The notes under the pieces were generated by a model. It was not told the DNA's origin and ran no database searches. It saw only the letters and a program-made list of their open reading frames with translations. From positions 124,001 to 188,000 of the forward strand of contig NZ_LZSV01000029.1 of assembly GCF_001665605.1 (NCBI RefSeq): 64,000 bases of DNA, written 5' to 3'. Made by a program: the position numbers and the translations under genes. This DNA comes from Mycobacterium sp. 852014-50255_SCH5639931 (GTDB lineage: Bacteria > Actinomycetota > Actinomycetes > Mycobacteriales > Mycobacteriaceae). Every line of letters begins with the position of its first letter. Positions within the stretch are counted from its first letter, which is position 1. Positions 1 through 8,497 of this stretch are shown here, piece by piece.

Positions 1-247
1 CAATATCGCGATGGTCTCGGTCGGTTCGGTGATCGGCATCGGCGGCCTGGGCACCTGGTTTACCGAGGGGTACCAGACGAACAAGAGCGATCAGATCCTT
101 GCCGGCATCATCGCTCTCTTCGTGCTGGCTGTCGTCATCGACGCGTTGATCGTGGTGGTCGGCCGCCTGGCCACGCCGTGGGAGCGCGCCGGGCGCTCAC
201 CGCGTCGGCGGTCCGTGGTGGCCCCGATAGTGGGTGGCGCGCGATGA
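1..247 (+). CDS. proW: ABC transporter permease ProW (3' end only)
   Basis: This is the C-terminal part of a membrane permease; its 5' end lies outside the window, and the reading frame is open from base 2. What is visible is the end of a permease core (GSVIGIGGLG, typical of ProW/OpuCB-type permeases) and one strongly hydrophobic helix, followed by an Arg-rich tail. The next permease gene starts inside its stop codon (ATGA at 244-247), as in the mycobacterial proX-V-W-Z operon for glycine betaine/choline-type osmoprotectant import. The family assignment rests mostly on the coupling to ProZ. Confidence 0.8.
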   Translation, partial: NIAMVSVGSVIGIGGLGTWFTEGYQTNKSDQILAGIIALFVLAVVIDALIVVVGRLATPWERAGRSPRRRSVVAPIVGGAR

Positions 248-957
248 ACTTCGTGCAGGGGGCCATCTCCTACCTATTGACCGCCGGCAACTGGACCGGC
301 CCGGTCGGGCTCGCGGCGCGCGTCCTGGAGCATCTCGAGTACACGGCGGTCGCGGTGGGCGCCTCGGCCCTGATCGCCGTCCCGGTGGGGCTCATCATCG
401 GGCACACCGGCCGCGGAACGGTGCTGGTGGTGGGCACGGTCAACGGGTTGCGCGCCCTGCCGACTCTGGGCGTGCTGTTGCTCGGGACGCTGCTGTTCGG
501 GCTGGGGATGGGGCCGCCGCTGGTCGCCCTGATGCTGCTGGGCGTCCCGGCGCTGCTGGCCGGCACTTACGCGGGAATCGCCAACGTGGAGCCGACCGTG
601 GTCGACGCGGCCAGGGCAATGGGCATGACCGAGGCGCAGGTGCTGTGGGTGGAGGCGCGCAACGCGCTGCCGTTGATCCTGGGCGGGTTGCGCAGCGCGA
701 CGCTTCAGGTGGTCGCCACCGCCACGGTGGCGGCCTATGGCAGCCTCGGTGGGCTGGGCCGATACCTGATCGACGGAATCAAGGAGCGAGAGTTCCACCT
801 TGCCCTGGTCGGTGCCTTGATGGTGGCCGCTTTGGCGCTGGCGCTGGACGGGCTGCTGGCCTTGGTGGTGTGGGCGTCGGTGCCGGGCACCGGACGACTT
901 CGCCACACTTACCCGACAGGCCTGCCGCGGTTCGCCCGCACGTTTTACGGTAGGTGA
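244..957 (+). CDS. proZ: Osmoprotectant ABC transporter permease ProZ
   Basis: A 237-residue integral membrane protein, close to the usual mycobacterial ProZ length. It has about five to six hydrophobic helices and carries the permease motif region around residues 115-145 (EPTVVDAARAMGMTEAQVLW), which contacts the ATPase in binding-protein-dependent importers. The ATG at 244 overlaps the proW stop (ATGA). An in-frame ATG at 178 lies inside proW and is less likely. The product should form the membrane channel with ProW for betaine/choline-type solutes; the substrate is inferred from the family. The next gene begins one base after its stop. Confidence 0.88.
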   Translation: MNFVQGAISYLLTAGNWTGPVGLAARVLEHLEYTAVAVGASALIAVPVGLIIGHTGRGTVLVVGTVNGLRALPTLGVLLLGTLLFGLGMGPPLVALMLLGVPALLAGTYAGIANVEPTVVDAARAMGMTEAQVLWVEARNALPLILGGLRSATLQVVATATVAAYGSLGGLGRYLIDGIKEREFHLALVGALMVAALALALDGLLALVVWASVPGTGRLRHTYPTGLPRFARTFYGR

Positions 958-1557
958 GTGAACGCAGACCCCTCTGATGCCCCTCGGCGCGTGTGGCAGG
1001 CAATGTTGACCTGGCGCGCCCAGGACGTCTCCCGGATGGAATCGGTACGAATCCAGGTGTCCGGCAAGAGGATCAAGGCGAACGGTCGCATCGTCGCCGC
1101 CGCCACCGCCACCAACCCGGCATTCGGTGCGTACTACGACCTGCAGACCGACGAGACCGGCGCCACCAAGCGGCTGGGGATGACGGTCACCCTCGCCGAA
1201 CGGGAGCGCGTGCTGTCCATCGCCCGTGACGAAGAGAACATGTGGCTGGTCACCGACCATCAGGGCGAGCGCCGAGCGGCGTACAACGGCGCGCTCGACT
1301 GCGACGTGGTCTTCAGTCCGTTCTTCAACGCGTTGCCCATCCGGCGGCTCGGCCTGCACGAGCGGGCGGAGTCGGTCACCTTGCCGGTCGTCTACGTCAA
1401 CCTGCCCGACATGGCGATCACCGCGGATCTCGTGAGCTACACCAGCACGGGCGGCCACGACGGCATCAAGCTGCACTCCCCGGTCGCCGACACCGTCGTG
1501 AGTGTCGACGACGAGGGCTTCATCGTCGACTATCCAGGCTTGGCAGAGCGGATCTGA
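958..1557 (+). CDS. Conserved hypothetical protein (Rv3755c-like)
   Basis: A 199-residue cytosolic-looking protein with no signal peptide or membrane helix. It begins with GTG immediately after the proZ stop, so it is probably cotranscribed with the osmoprotectant operon. I recognise it only as the conserved neighbour of proZ in M. tuberculosis (Rv3755c). The C-terminal half is beta-rich (SVTLPVVYVNLPDMAI, then ADTVVSVDDEGFIVDYPGL) and reminiscent of putative glycolipid-binding proteins, but I cannot name an activity. The last 38 bases overlap convergently with tyrA, so the two 3' ends interleave. Confidence 0.75.
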   Translation: MNADPSDAPRRVWQAMLTWRAQDVSRMESVRIQVSGKRIKANGRIVAAATATNPAFGAYYDLQTDETGATKRLGMTVTLAERERVLSIARDEENMWLVTDHQGERRAAYNGALDCDVVFSPFFNALPIRRLGLHERAESVTLPVVYVNLPDMAITADLVSYTSTGGHDGIKLHSPVADTVVSVDDEGFIVDYPGLAERI

Positions 1558-2491
1558 TCACGCCGCCCGCCCGGCCCGCGGCGGCCAACTCCTCGCGCCA
1601 GTTCTCGCCGCCGATGATGACGTGGAAGACGTCGGAACGCGGAAAGCTGTCGTAACGCGTGCGGGCGGCATGGCCGGCCTCGACGAGTTCGCCCACCGAA
1701 TTATTCGCGACCAGCGACTCGCGGGCCCGCCTCAGCAACTCGATCATTCGGTCGATGGTCGGCACCAGCTGGTCGGAGTTGCCCTCACACATAGCCCGCA
1801 CCAGGTCCGGGGCGGTGCCGGCGACCCGCGTCCCGTCGCGGAACGACCCGGCAGCCAGCGCGAACGCCAGCGGCACGTCCCCGGCGATGACCGCCAGCGC
1901 CTCGGCGAGCAGGTGCGGCAGGTGCGAGATCGCGGCCGCCGCAGCGTCGTGGTCGTCGGACTTGGCCGGGACCAGCACGGCACCGCAGTCCAGGGCCAGC
2001 GTCATCACCATCGACCACACCACGGGATCGACGTGGTCGTCCACGCTGATTACCCACGGCGCCCTGGTGAACAGGCCCGGGTGGCCGGCGGCCCAGCCCG
2101 AATGGGCGGTGCCCGCCATCGGGTGGCCGCCGACGAACCGTTCCTGCAGGCCGGCCGCGACAACCTCGTCGAGCACGGCCCGTTTGACGCTGGTGACATC
2201 GGTCAACGGGCAGGTCGGGGCCAGTTCGGCGATGTGGGCGAGCATGCCGGCCAGCGCCGGCATGGGTATGGCCAGGACGATCAGCGCGCCGGTGTCGGCG
2301 GCGCGGGTGAGCGTCGCCGTCAGATCGGTGGTCGCATCGAAGCCGTCGGCGGCGGCTTCTTTTGCGCCCTCCACCGACCGGTTGTAGCCGAACACTTCGC
2401 GGCCTGCCGCCGTGGCGGCCCGCATTATCGAACCACCGATCAGCCCCAGCCCGAGCACACACACCGGTGTTTGAGAAACAGGGCTAGCCAC
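1520..2491 (-). CDS. tyrA: Prephenate dehydrogenase TyrA
   Basis: NAD(P)-dependent conversion of prephenate to 4-hydroxyphenylpyruvate in tyrosine biosynthesis. The N-terminal Rossmann glycine motif GLGLIGG is at residues 14-20. The dehydrogenase signature GGHPMAG, with the conserved catalytic-region His, is at residues 121-127. The 323-residue length fits a monofunctional enzyme with no ACT or chorismate mutase domain. The start is GTG at 2491. The 3' end overlaps the preceding convergent gene by 38 bases. Its position next to the Rv3753c/tadA pair matches the M. tuberculosis order (Rv3754). Confidence 0.92.
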   Translation of the reverse strand: MASPVSQTPVCVLGLGLIGGSIMRAATAAGREVFGYNRSVEGAKEAAADGFDATTDLTATLTRAADTGALIVLAIPMPALAGMLAHIAELAPTCPLTDVTSVKRAVLDEVVAAGLQERFVGGHPMAGTAHSGWAAGHPGLFTRAPWVISVDDHVDPVVWSMVMTLALDCGAVLVPAKSDDHDAAAAAISHLPHLLAEALAVIAGDVPLAFALAAGSFRDGTRVAGTAPDLVRAMCEGNSDQLVPTIDRMIELLRRARESLVANNSVGELVEAGHAARTRYDSFPRSDVFHVIIGGENWREELAAAGRAGGVIRSALPSLDSRR

Positions 2492-2595
2492 AGACCTAAG
2501 GTTGGCACAATCCGGCTGCGGCGGTGCGTCAAGATGCCGGCGCGGTTTCGCTCCATCTGGTCAGGGGGCCTGGTCTGCGACTACCGTAAGCGGCC

Positions 2596-3117
2596 ATGGG
2601 AGCACAACGGGCCCCAGCCCAAGGCCTGTCCGCCGATACGCCGGACGGTTTCGGCGTAGCGGTCGTGCGCGAAGAGGGCCAGTGGCGGTGTTCCCCGATG
2701 GCCCGCAAATCGCTGCTGAGCCTCAAGGCCGCCGAGACGGAGCTGCGGGAATTGCGCAGCGCCGGCGCCGTGTTTGGGCTGCTCGACGTGGATGACGAGT
2801 TCTTCGTGATCGTGCGCCCCGCACCGTCGGGGACCCGGCTGCTGCTCTCGGACGCCACCGCCGCGCTGGACTACGACATCGCCGCCGAAGTGCTGGACAA
2901 GCTGGACGCCGACATCGACCCCGAGGACCTGGAGGATTCCGACCCGTTCGAAGAGGGCGACCTGGGATTGCTCTCCGATATCGGGCTGCCCGAGGCGGTG
3001 CTGGGCGTCATCCTCGACGAGGCCGACCTGTACGCGGACGAGCAGCTCGGCCGCATCGCCCGGGAGATGGGTTTCGCCGACCAGCTGTCGGCCGTGATCG
3101 ACCGCATCGGTCGGTGA
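2596..3117 (+). CDS. TadA-associated conserved protein (Rv3753c-like)
   Basis: A 173-residue soluble, very acidic protein, with Asp/Glu-rich stretches around residues 100-125 (for example DIDPEDLEDSDPFEEGD). It belongs to the actinobacterial family found directly upstream of tRNA adenosine deaminase. Its last codon overlaps the tadA start (GTGA at 3114-3117), which implies translational coupling and perhaps a partner role for the deaminase. No catalytic motif is visible. The start is ATG at 2596; a later internal Met (MARKSLLSL) is possible but would remove a conserved-looking N-terminal domain. Confidence 0.82.
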   Translation: MGAQRAPAQGLSADTPDGFGVAVVREEGQWRCSPMARKSLLSLKAAETELRELRSAGAVFGLLDVDDEFFVIVRPAPSGTRLLLSDATAALDYDIAAEVLDKLDADIDPEDLEDSDPFEEGDLGLLSDIGLPEAVLGVILDEADLYADEQLGRIAREMGFADQLSAVIDRIGR

Positions 3118-3572
3118 CCGCTGACGAGGACCTGATCCGTACCGCGTTGTCGGTCGCCGCGACGGCGGGTCCCCGCGACGTGCCCATCGGCGCGGTCGTC
3201 ATCGGGGCCGACGGGACCGAACTGGCCCGCGCGGTCAATGCCCGCGAAGCCCTGGGCGATCCCACCGCGCACGCGGAGATCCTGGCGCTGCGGGCGGCGG
3301 CCGCGGTGCTCGGCGACGGCTGGCGGCTGGAGGGCGCCACGCTGGCCGTCACCGTCGAACCGTGCACCATGTGCGCCGGCGCGCTGGTCCTGGCCCGCGT
3401 CGGCCGGCTGGTGTTCGGCGCGTGGGAACCCAAGACGGGAGCGGTCGGATCACTGTGGGACGTGGTCCGCGACCGGCGGCTCAACCATCGCCCGGAAGTG
3501 CGGGGCGGGGTGCTCGCTGACGAGTGCGCCGCACCGCTGGAGGAGTTCTTCGCCCGCCAGCGATTGGGGTGA
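3114..3572 (+). CDS. tadA: tRNA-specific adenosine deaminase TadA
   Basis: A zinc-dependent deaminase that converts A34 to inosine in tRNA-Arg(ACG). The cytidine/deoxycytidylate deaminase fold motifs are complete: HAE at residues 53-55 (zinc His and proton-shuttle Glu) and PCTMC at 83-87 (the two zinc Cys). The length of 152 residues is normal. The GTG start overlaps the upstream gene's stop, and a tRNA-Ser gene follows 29 bases later. The family could in principle act on free bases, but the paired upstream partner and tRNA context favour TadA. Confidence 0.92.
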   Translation: MTADEDLIRTALSVAATAGPRDVPIGAVVIGADGTELARAVNAREALGDPTAHAEILALRAAAAVLGDGWRLEGATLAVTVEPCTMCAGALVLARVGRLVFGAWEPKTGAVGSLWDVVRDRRLNHRPEVRGGVLADECAAPLEEFFARQRLG

Positions 3573-3601
3573 GGGGCCCACCGTTCGGTAAGCTGCTCCG
3601 C

Positions 3602-3691
3602 GGTGGCGTGTCCGAGCGGCCTAAGGAGCACGCCTCGAAAGCGTGTGACGGCTAACACCGTCCGAGGGTTCAAATCCCTCCGCCACCGCCA
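3602..3691 (+). tRNA. serX: tRNA-Ser (CGA)
   Basis: Acceptor stem GGTGGCG (3602-3608) pairs with CGCCACC (3681-3687), followed by discriminator G and an encoded CCA. The T-arm GAGGGTTCAAATCCCTC is clear, and a long variable arm of the class II type is present (GTGACGGCTAACACCGTCC region). The anticodon loop CTCGAAA gives anticodon CGA, reading UCG. The gene sits just after tadA as serX does in M. tuberculosis, where phage-integrase remnants flank it. Here everything to its right up to 21.8 kb is accessory. Confidence 0.96.
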
Positions 3692-3845
3692 AAGGCCTTC
3701 GTCCGCTATCGCGGGTGGGGTCCCTTCTTGAGTTCTCGCGCGAAGTTCGCATGTGGGTTTAGCAAAGACGATTTTCGGCCAATCTCGGTCGAGGGTGGAT
3801 AGCATTTATTCACGGACAAACGCAATGCGCGCAGCAAGAGGCCAC

Positions 3846-4325
3846 ATGACGAAGAAAGTCGGGATCGTCGCCATCTTCGCGTTCTGTTGTGTCCTCATGG
3901 CCGCTACGGGCATCGTTGCCGAATCTGTCGCGCGCGCAGACGATCTCGGTACAGTGCTGTACAACGGCGTCAACGGGCTTCGTCAGGCATGCGGGCCACT
4001 CACAGACGACCCGCTTCTGCGGCTGGCAGCGCAGCGGCACGCCGACGATTTGCTGCACACCGGCTTGAGCGGCCATATCGGTTCGGACGGCTCTTCGCCT
4101 CAGACGCGCATCGCAGAAGCCGGCTATGTCAAAACCCATGCCACCGGTGAGATCGTTTACTGGGGCACCGGATCAGCCGCGAATCCTGCCCAGGCCCTCG
4201 ACTCGTGGATGCAGAGCCCTCCCCACCGAGGGCTCATCGGGAACTGCGCTTTCACCGCGAGCGGCTTCGCCACCGCCTCGGACGGCTACAAAATGACCGC
4301 GGTGGGTGACTTCGCGGCTCCCTAA
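3846..4325 (+). CDS. Secreted CAP/SCP-superfamily protein
   Basis: A 159-residue exported protein. The signal peptide covers roughly residues 1-31 (hydrophobic GIVAIFAFCCVLMAATGIVA, cleavage near ARA-DD). The mature part has CAP-domain features in order: an N-terminal helix around NGVNGLRQ, a His-containing segment HADDLLHTGLSGHIGSDG, ATGEIVYWG, and SPPHRGLIGN near the C-terminus. Mycobacterial CAP proteins are small secreted proteins of unknown activity. I chose the ATG at 3846 because AAGAGG stands just upstream and the signal peptide begins there; in-frame ATGs at 3753 and 3825 would add a non-signal extension. Confidence 0.78.
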   Translation: MTKKVGIVAIFAFCCVLMAATGIVAESVARADDLGTVLYNGVNGLRQACGPLTDDPLLRLAAQRHADDLLHTGLSGHIGSDGSSPQTRIAEAGYVKTHATGEIVYWGTGSAANPAQALDSWMQSPPHRGLIGNCAFTASGFATASDGYKMTAVGDFAAP

Positions 4326-4431
4326 GTCCTTGCTGACAAAGGCTCTTTCGGCGCTCATTGCTGCCACCAGCAACGACCATGCGGGTGCACAGAACGCCGT
4401 TTCGACTGGAGCAGTGACATAGAGTCGGCTG

Positions 4432-5826
4432 GTGGCGTCGGTTGGTCGCGGTTTCGTTCGTGCGGTCGCGCGGCTTAGCGTTGTCGCGGGGCTCGTGATG
4501 ACCGGCGGGGCCTGCACAACCCACAAGCACGAATCGACCTCGAGGCCGGCGACGCTCACGGTCGCGCCGACCGAACTGGGGGGTTGCGCGCCAGATCGGT
4601 TGGCGCGCTGCGTACCCGGGCTGAATGACGTCGAGGACAACCTGTTCAACCGCGTCAGTGCATACGAGCCCCAGTCAGGCTTCGGGGCCGAGCCTCCGTT
4701 TCCGGGTCGAGGGTCGACGCTCGAAGACTGCCAACGTCTGCCGAGGTTCGGAGCGACTGACAAACCGGAACTGGACGTGGAATACAGCCCCGCCACCGAC
4801 GCCAGCGGGGGTTCCCTCAGCAATCGATTCGCCGCAAACGGCGCCGATTCTGTCCGGATCCGGTTCACCGTCGCGAGCGACGGCGATGACGTCACCAGTG
4901 CGATGGCCGCGTGGTCTCGTCGGTGTCCTACGTGGAGCGTCGCCCACTCTATGGACAACAACGGCATCCAAGGTTGGCTGGTCGGCGAATCCGGCGAAGC
5001 GCTGACGCAGTATCAATCGGGCGACACCGGCCGGAATTGGCCCTCCGTCGTCAATATGGCGGCGACGGTGCTGCCTAACAGGGTGACGGTGCAGGCCTGG
5101 TATCGCACACCCGATCCATCGGCGGCCTCGCGTAACCAACTTCTGTCGCAATTGATCGGTGCAGCAGGACGACCACGGCCACGCTCGGCGCTGCCGCCAA
5201 TGCTCGCCGACTGGAGCCAGGCTCAGATCTCGACGCTGCTTCCGGCGCTGTCGGTGGACACGGGCATTGAGACCGCTTCTGGTGACAACAGCATCCTCGC
5301 TGGCGAGCCGGGCAGCGCCTCGTGGTCGCTCTGCCCGTCCGGTGGCCACGTCGCCGCCCCGCGCTACGACCCCCTGGCGAGCTGGCAGGACTTCGATCAG
5401 TCGAAGTGGGACAAGCCCGGGAAACCGCCAAGGCCCAAAGTGATAATCAGCCGGGCACATACCGGCGATGATTTCTTGGCCGATGTCCGGCGTGAGGCCG
5501 ACACTTGCGCCGCGCATATGGCCGAGAAGCCCGCAGTATGCGGGGACCGCGAAAATCGCCAGTCCCTCCAGACGGATTCGGCCGTCGCCGAAGGCGAGGA
5601 CACGGTGCGCCTAACACATCGGTGGATGCGGGAGATTGAAGTCCGCGGTCACGGCATGTGTGGTGAAGGCGTCGAGGCGTTGAGGATCACCCAGGTGCGG
5701 GGACTGATCGTCATCAGCAGCTCAAGCGACGGCGGATGGCTCCTTAAGGGGGACACGCCGCCCCTCCCGCTGAGTACTCTCGACGAGCTTCTCGCCGAGA
5801 CCGTACGCAGAATCAAGGCCGCGTGA
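4432..5826 (+). CDS. Putative exported lipoprotein of unknown function
   Basis: 464 residues, GTG start at 4432. An N-terminal hydrophobic segment (VARLSVVAGLVMTGGAC) ends in Cys-28 after GGA, a weak lipobox. The mature protein has two similarly built parts, each Cys- and Trp-containing, resembling the duplicated sensor-like layout of mycobacterial lipoproteins, but I do not recognise a named domain. It follows the CAP gene on the same strand after 106 bases. No catalytic motif is visible. The call rests on the intact long frame, codon use and the export signal. Confidence 0.65.
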   Translation: MASVGRGFVRAVARLSVVAGLVMTGGACTTHKHESTSRPATLTVAPTELGGCAPDRLARCVPGLNDVEDNLFNRVSAYEPQSGFGAEPPFPGRGSTLEDCQRLPRFGATDKPELDVEYSPATDASGGSLSNRFAANGADSVRIRFTVASDGDDVTSAMAAWSRRCPTWSVAHSMDNNGIQGWLVGESGEALTQYQSGDTGRNWPSVVNMAATVLPNRVTVQAWYRTPDPSAASRNQLLSQLIGAAGRPRPRSALPPMLADWSQAQISTLLPALSVDTGIETASGDNSILAGEPGSASWSLCPSGGHVAAPRYDPLASWQDFDQSKWDKPGKPPRPKVIISRAHTGDDFLADVRREADTCAAHMAEKPAVCGDRENRQSLQTDSAVAEGEDTVRLTHRWMREIEVRGHGMCGEGVEALRITQVRGLIVISSSSDGGWLLKGDTPPLPLSTLDELLAETVRRIKAA

Positions 5827-5833
5827 GGATCGT

Positions 5834-6355
5834 TCACACATGTGGCAGCCAACCGGAGCCATGCGGTGACAGCACGAAGCCACGCCCCTGCGGGTCTTTA
5901 CATGCCGTCGTGCTTGAATTATCGACCCCGCAAACGAAGCCATTCACCGTAAGAGAGTGAGCCGGTGGAAGCGTCTTGATGGGCTGTCCGAGAATTACGT
6001 GTGATGGTTCGCCGCCGCTGGTCTGATTCAGCCCGCTCGTGGTTCCTATCCAGTTGACGCCGCTAATTCCAGCGTCAGGATTTGATGCTGCGGGAGGTAT
6101 AGCCGGCAGGTTGTTTCCACTGCACGACGCCTGATCGACCGTGAATTTGCACACGATGCCGTCGGGCGTCAGGAAATACACAGTCGGTTCGGGTTGCCGT
6201 CCTGGGTTGGGCACCAAGACCTCGTAGTCTTTGACATTGGCAGGCGCGTATCCGCTCAGGTCGGGAAAGCTGAGCGCGTCGGCCTGCGCCGTGCCTGCCC
6301 CCACCAACGCGGCGCCCACAAATGCGCTGATGCTGGTGAGTGTTCTTACGATCAT
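5834..6355 (-). CDS. Small secreted protein of unknown function
   Basis: A 173-residue protein with a cleavable signal peptide (start MIVRTLTSISAFVG, cleavage near AQA-DA at about residue 26). The mature domain has four Cys (CKFTVDQASC and FVCGV/TTACKD), likely two disulfides, and recalls other small mycobacterial exported proteins that open with FPDLSGY. The start at 6355 is set by the Shine-Dalgarno-like AGGAACGA just upstream. It lies 40 bases downstream of the DUF4185 gene on the same strand and is probably cotranscribed. Function is not known. Confidence 0.72.
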   Translation of the reverse strand: MIVRTLTSISAFVGAALVGAGTAQADALSFPDLSGYAPANVKDYEVLVPNPGRQPEPTVYFLTPDGIVCKFTVDQASCSGNNLPAIPPAASNPDAGISGVNWIGTTSGLNQTSGGEPSHVILGQPIKTLPPAHSLTVNGFVCGVDNSSTTACKDPQGRGFVLSPHGSGWLPHV

Positions 6356-6395
6356 TTCGTTCCTATCGACGCTGGCGACACTACATTTTAGGCGC

Positions 6396-8036
6396 TCAAC
6401 GGAACGGGTTGACTTGAAATTCTCGAGTTTGGTAGGGCGTACCGATCGGCACCCCGTTGCTGTCGTTTGCCGTATTCCATTGACTGACAAGTATATTCAA
6501 GTCATCCAATGTTGAGCCAGGCATGATGTATCCACCGTACGGCTGGGGTAGAAACTTTGGAGCACCTTGGTCGCCATTCTGCGCGACAATGGTGGTCGGC
6601 ACGTTGCCGAATATACCGGTCGGATTGGGGCCGACCCGTACCTCCATCCGTCCGCCTTGGGCGTCGACATTGAAACCCGACAAGACGGGCTTCCCACCGA
6701 TTTCCCGGAAGCTGAGTTCGCCGTAGCGGTCCGTAGTCACCGGCGCGGCCTGTTGCCCCGCCTGGCCCCAATCCTTCCCGGTCCAGGGCTGCCAACTGCC
6801 GCGATCGAAAACTTTGTCGGGATCTGCGCGGTACATGGTGACGCCTCGGCTGCGGTCGAACGAGTCTGCGGCGATGTAGACCTTGCCGTCCGAGCCCTTA
6901 TAACCGCTGACTTGGGTGGGCGCCTCCCCCGCGGGGCGGTATGAACCTGGCACCATCGCCCACCCCTTGCCGGGGTCGCCGTTGACTTCAACCAGCCACG
7001 AACCCGCTGGCTGAAGGTCCCCCTTGGTGCCCGTAACCATCATGTACGTCTTGTTCCCCAGCGTGATCGTCCCGGCGGGCAGCGTGTCGTCGATTCCTGC
7101 CTTGACCGCCTCCGCTGGCATGGTGAATAGCTCGTGACCGCTATCTTTCGCTCCGGTCAGAGGCGCTCCGAAATGCGGACGGCCGTCGGCATCGAAGGTA
7201 ACCGGTACGGCCACGGATCGATAGTGTTGACCCTCGCCAACCTTGTTGCCGGAGAACGAATCCCCGAAGATCGCAAGGAATTTGCCGGGCTGCCCGGGGA
7301 TCTCGACGACCTCCCCCAAGTCTGCCGCCCCGATACCCGGAATGCCGGGATTGCCCCCGGTACCGGCAATCGGACCCAGATCTCGCACTTCGCCCCGCAA
7401 CGGACGCTCCATCGTGTCGTCGACGGCCGGCGACGGGTCGTAGCCTTCGGTGTGTAACGAGCCCATTGCCTTGTGCAGCGTGTCGGAATAGGCGTCGCGA
7501 ATCGAATCCATCTGCTTGATGGCATCGCGGACGTCATCCACTGCGTCGGCGTGCGCAGCGTTGATGATCGTATGCAGTGTGCCGACGTCCTTCGCGGAGA
7601 GTGAGCCACTCGCTAGGTCCTTCTTCGCCGCTCCGATCAGTTTGTCGAGCCACTGCAACTGATGGTCGAGGGCGGCGATCTCCGCGGTGCCTTGCTTCTG
7701 CGCGTCGGCCAAACCGGCCGCGATGTTTTCCAAGTCTGCGCCGATCCTGGGCAGTTGCTCCGATTGGGCGCCAAGGGATTTCGTCAGCCGCTGCACTTCG
7801 GCGGAGTCGTTGATCGGGTTGTCGCCGTTTTGGTGGTTCCACGACGCCTCGAAGCGTTTCCGGGCTTGCTCGAATGCATGGTCGGCTTCGGCGGTGTGTC
7901 GGCCCGCGTTGTGAAAGGCCTCTGCCAGACGAGAGATTTGGAACGGGCTGCCGGCCTGCAGGCTCTGGTTGATCGCCCAGGGATCACCGCCTGCCGCGCC
8001 AATCAGCTCTGCTTCGCTCAGGTTTGCCAGCGTCAT
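6396..8036 (-). CDS. DUF4185 protein with T7SS-type helical N-terminus
   Basis: 546 residues from the ATG at 8036. Residues 1 to about 190 are helical and begin LANLSEAELIGAAGGDPWAI, followed by an AFEQARKRFEASW segment. This WXG100/LXG-like arrangement is seen in mycobacterial proteins such as the Rv0025/Rv0739 type and in ESX-associated effectors. Residues from about 215 form a DUF4185 domain (FGDSFSG, GGYIMPGSTLDDL), a beta-propeller-like fold found in secreted proteins. There is no classical signal peptide. I infer, without proof, export by a type VII system. A small secreted protein gene follows 40 bases downstream. The frame stays open to 8291 but that extension looks non-coding. Confidence 0.72.
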   Translation of the reverse strand: MTLANLSEAELIGAAGGDPWAINQSLQAGSPFQISRLAEAFHNAGRHTAEADHAFEQARKRFEASWNHQNGDNPINDSAEVQRLTKSLGAQSEQLPRIGADLENIAAGLADAQKQGTAEIAALDHQLQWLDKLIGAAKKDLASGSLSAKDVGTLHTIINAAHADAVDDVRDAIKQMDSIRDAYSDTLHKAMGSLHTEGYDPSPAVDDTMERPLRGEVRDLGPIAGTGGNPGIPGIGAADLGEVVEIPGQPGKFLAIFGDSFSGNKVGEGQHYRSVAVPVTFDADGRPHFGAPLTGAKDSGHELFTMPAEAVKAGIDDTLPAGTITLGNKTYMMVTGTKGDLQPAGSWLVEVNGDPGKGWAMVPGSYRPAGEAPTQVSGYKGSDGKVYIAADSFDRSRGVTMYRADPDKVFDRGSWQPWTGKDWGQAGQQAAPVTTDRYGELSFREIGGKPVLSGFNVDAQGGRMEVRVGPNPTGIFGNVPTTIVAQNGDQGAPKFLPQPYGGYIMPGSTLDDLNILVSQWNTANDSNGVPIGTPYQTREFQVNPFR

Positions 8037-8497
8037 CGCACCGTCAGCGGTTACTTGACACCAGGAACATCGCCGCCCCCTTCTGCGGAGCAAGCCTACT
8101 CCCGCATATGGGCCGGTCACGACGCAATTCGACCGGTATCTTGAGCCAGAGCGCCGGCTCAAGCTTGGGAATCGACGGTCATGATCCGCGGCTGGCGACC
8201 GGGCCCGTCTCAAACACCGGCGGCGCACTGAGCGCCACCAGAACGCAGCCGGCGGGCTCTTGGAGATGGCAAACGTTTCAGCGGGGGACACGTCCTAACC
8301 GGCAGGTTGGGGCAGCGGTCGCATCCATGACGCCAACTACAGCCTGAGCGGCCCATTCAAGGTTTATCGGGCCAACTCACGTGTCAGACGGTCCCGCTGG
8401 CCGGGCCTACGGCCAATGGAACGTGGACCTACAGTTCTGCTGACCGGCGCAGATCGACCACCGCAGCGAGCCGATCGCCTGGAGACGGCAGGCCGCC
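8037..8497. other. Intergenic region without recognisable gene
   Basis: 461 bases between a methyltransferase 3' end and the start of the DUF4185 gene. I see no convincing coding frame. An inverted repeat CTTGAGCC/GGCTCAAG with an 8-base spacer stands at 8140-8163; it could form a hairpin that ends the methyltransferase transcript, but it has no T-run. Confidence 0.5.
8140..8163 (-). terminator. Possible hairpin terminator
   Basis: Perfect 8-bp inverted repeat CTTGAGCC (8140-8147) and GGCTCAAG (8156-8163) with an 8-base loop. It lies downstream of the minus-strand methyltransferase gene that ends at 8498. There is no U-tract, as is common in mycobacteria, so the role is only suggested. Confidence 0.3.

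Noticed and set aside
274..1476. Long minus-strand frame (400 codons) opposite proZ and the Rv3755c-like gene
   Set aside because: Its translation is Arg/Gln/His-rich low complexity, as expected from the antisense of high-GC coding DNA; the plus-strand genes have clear family features.
1502..2659. Plus-strand frame opposite tyrA
   Set aside because: No domain and biased composition; tyrA on the other strand is unmistakable.
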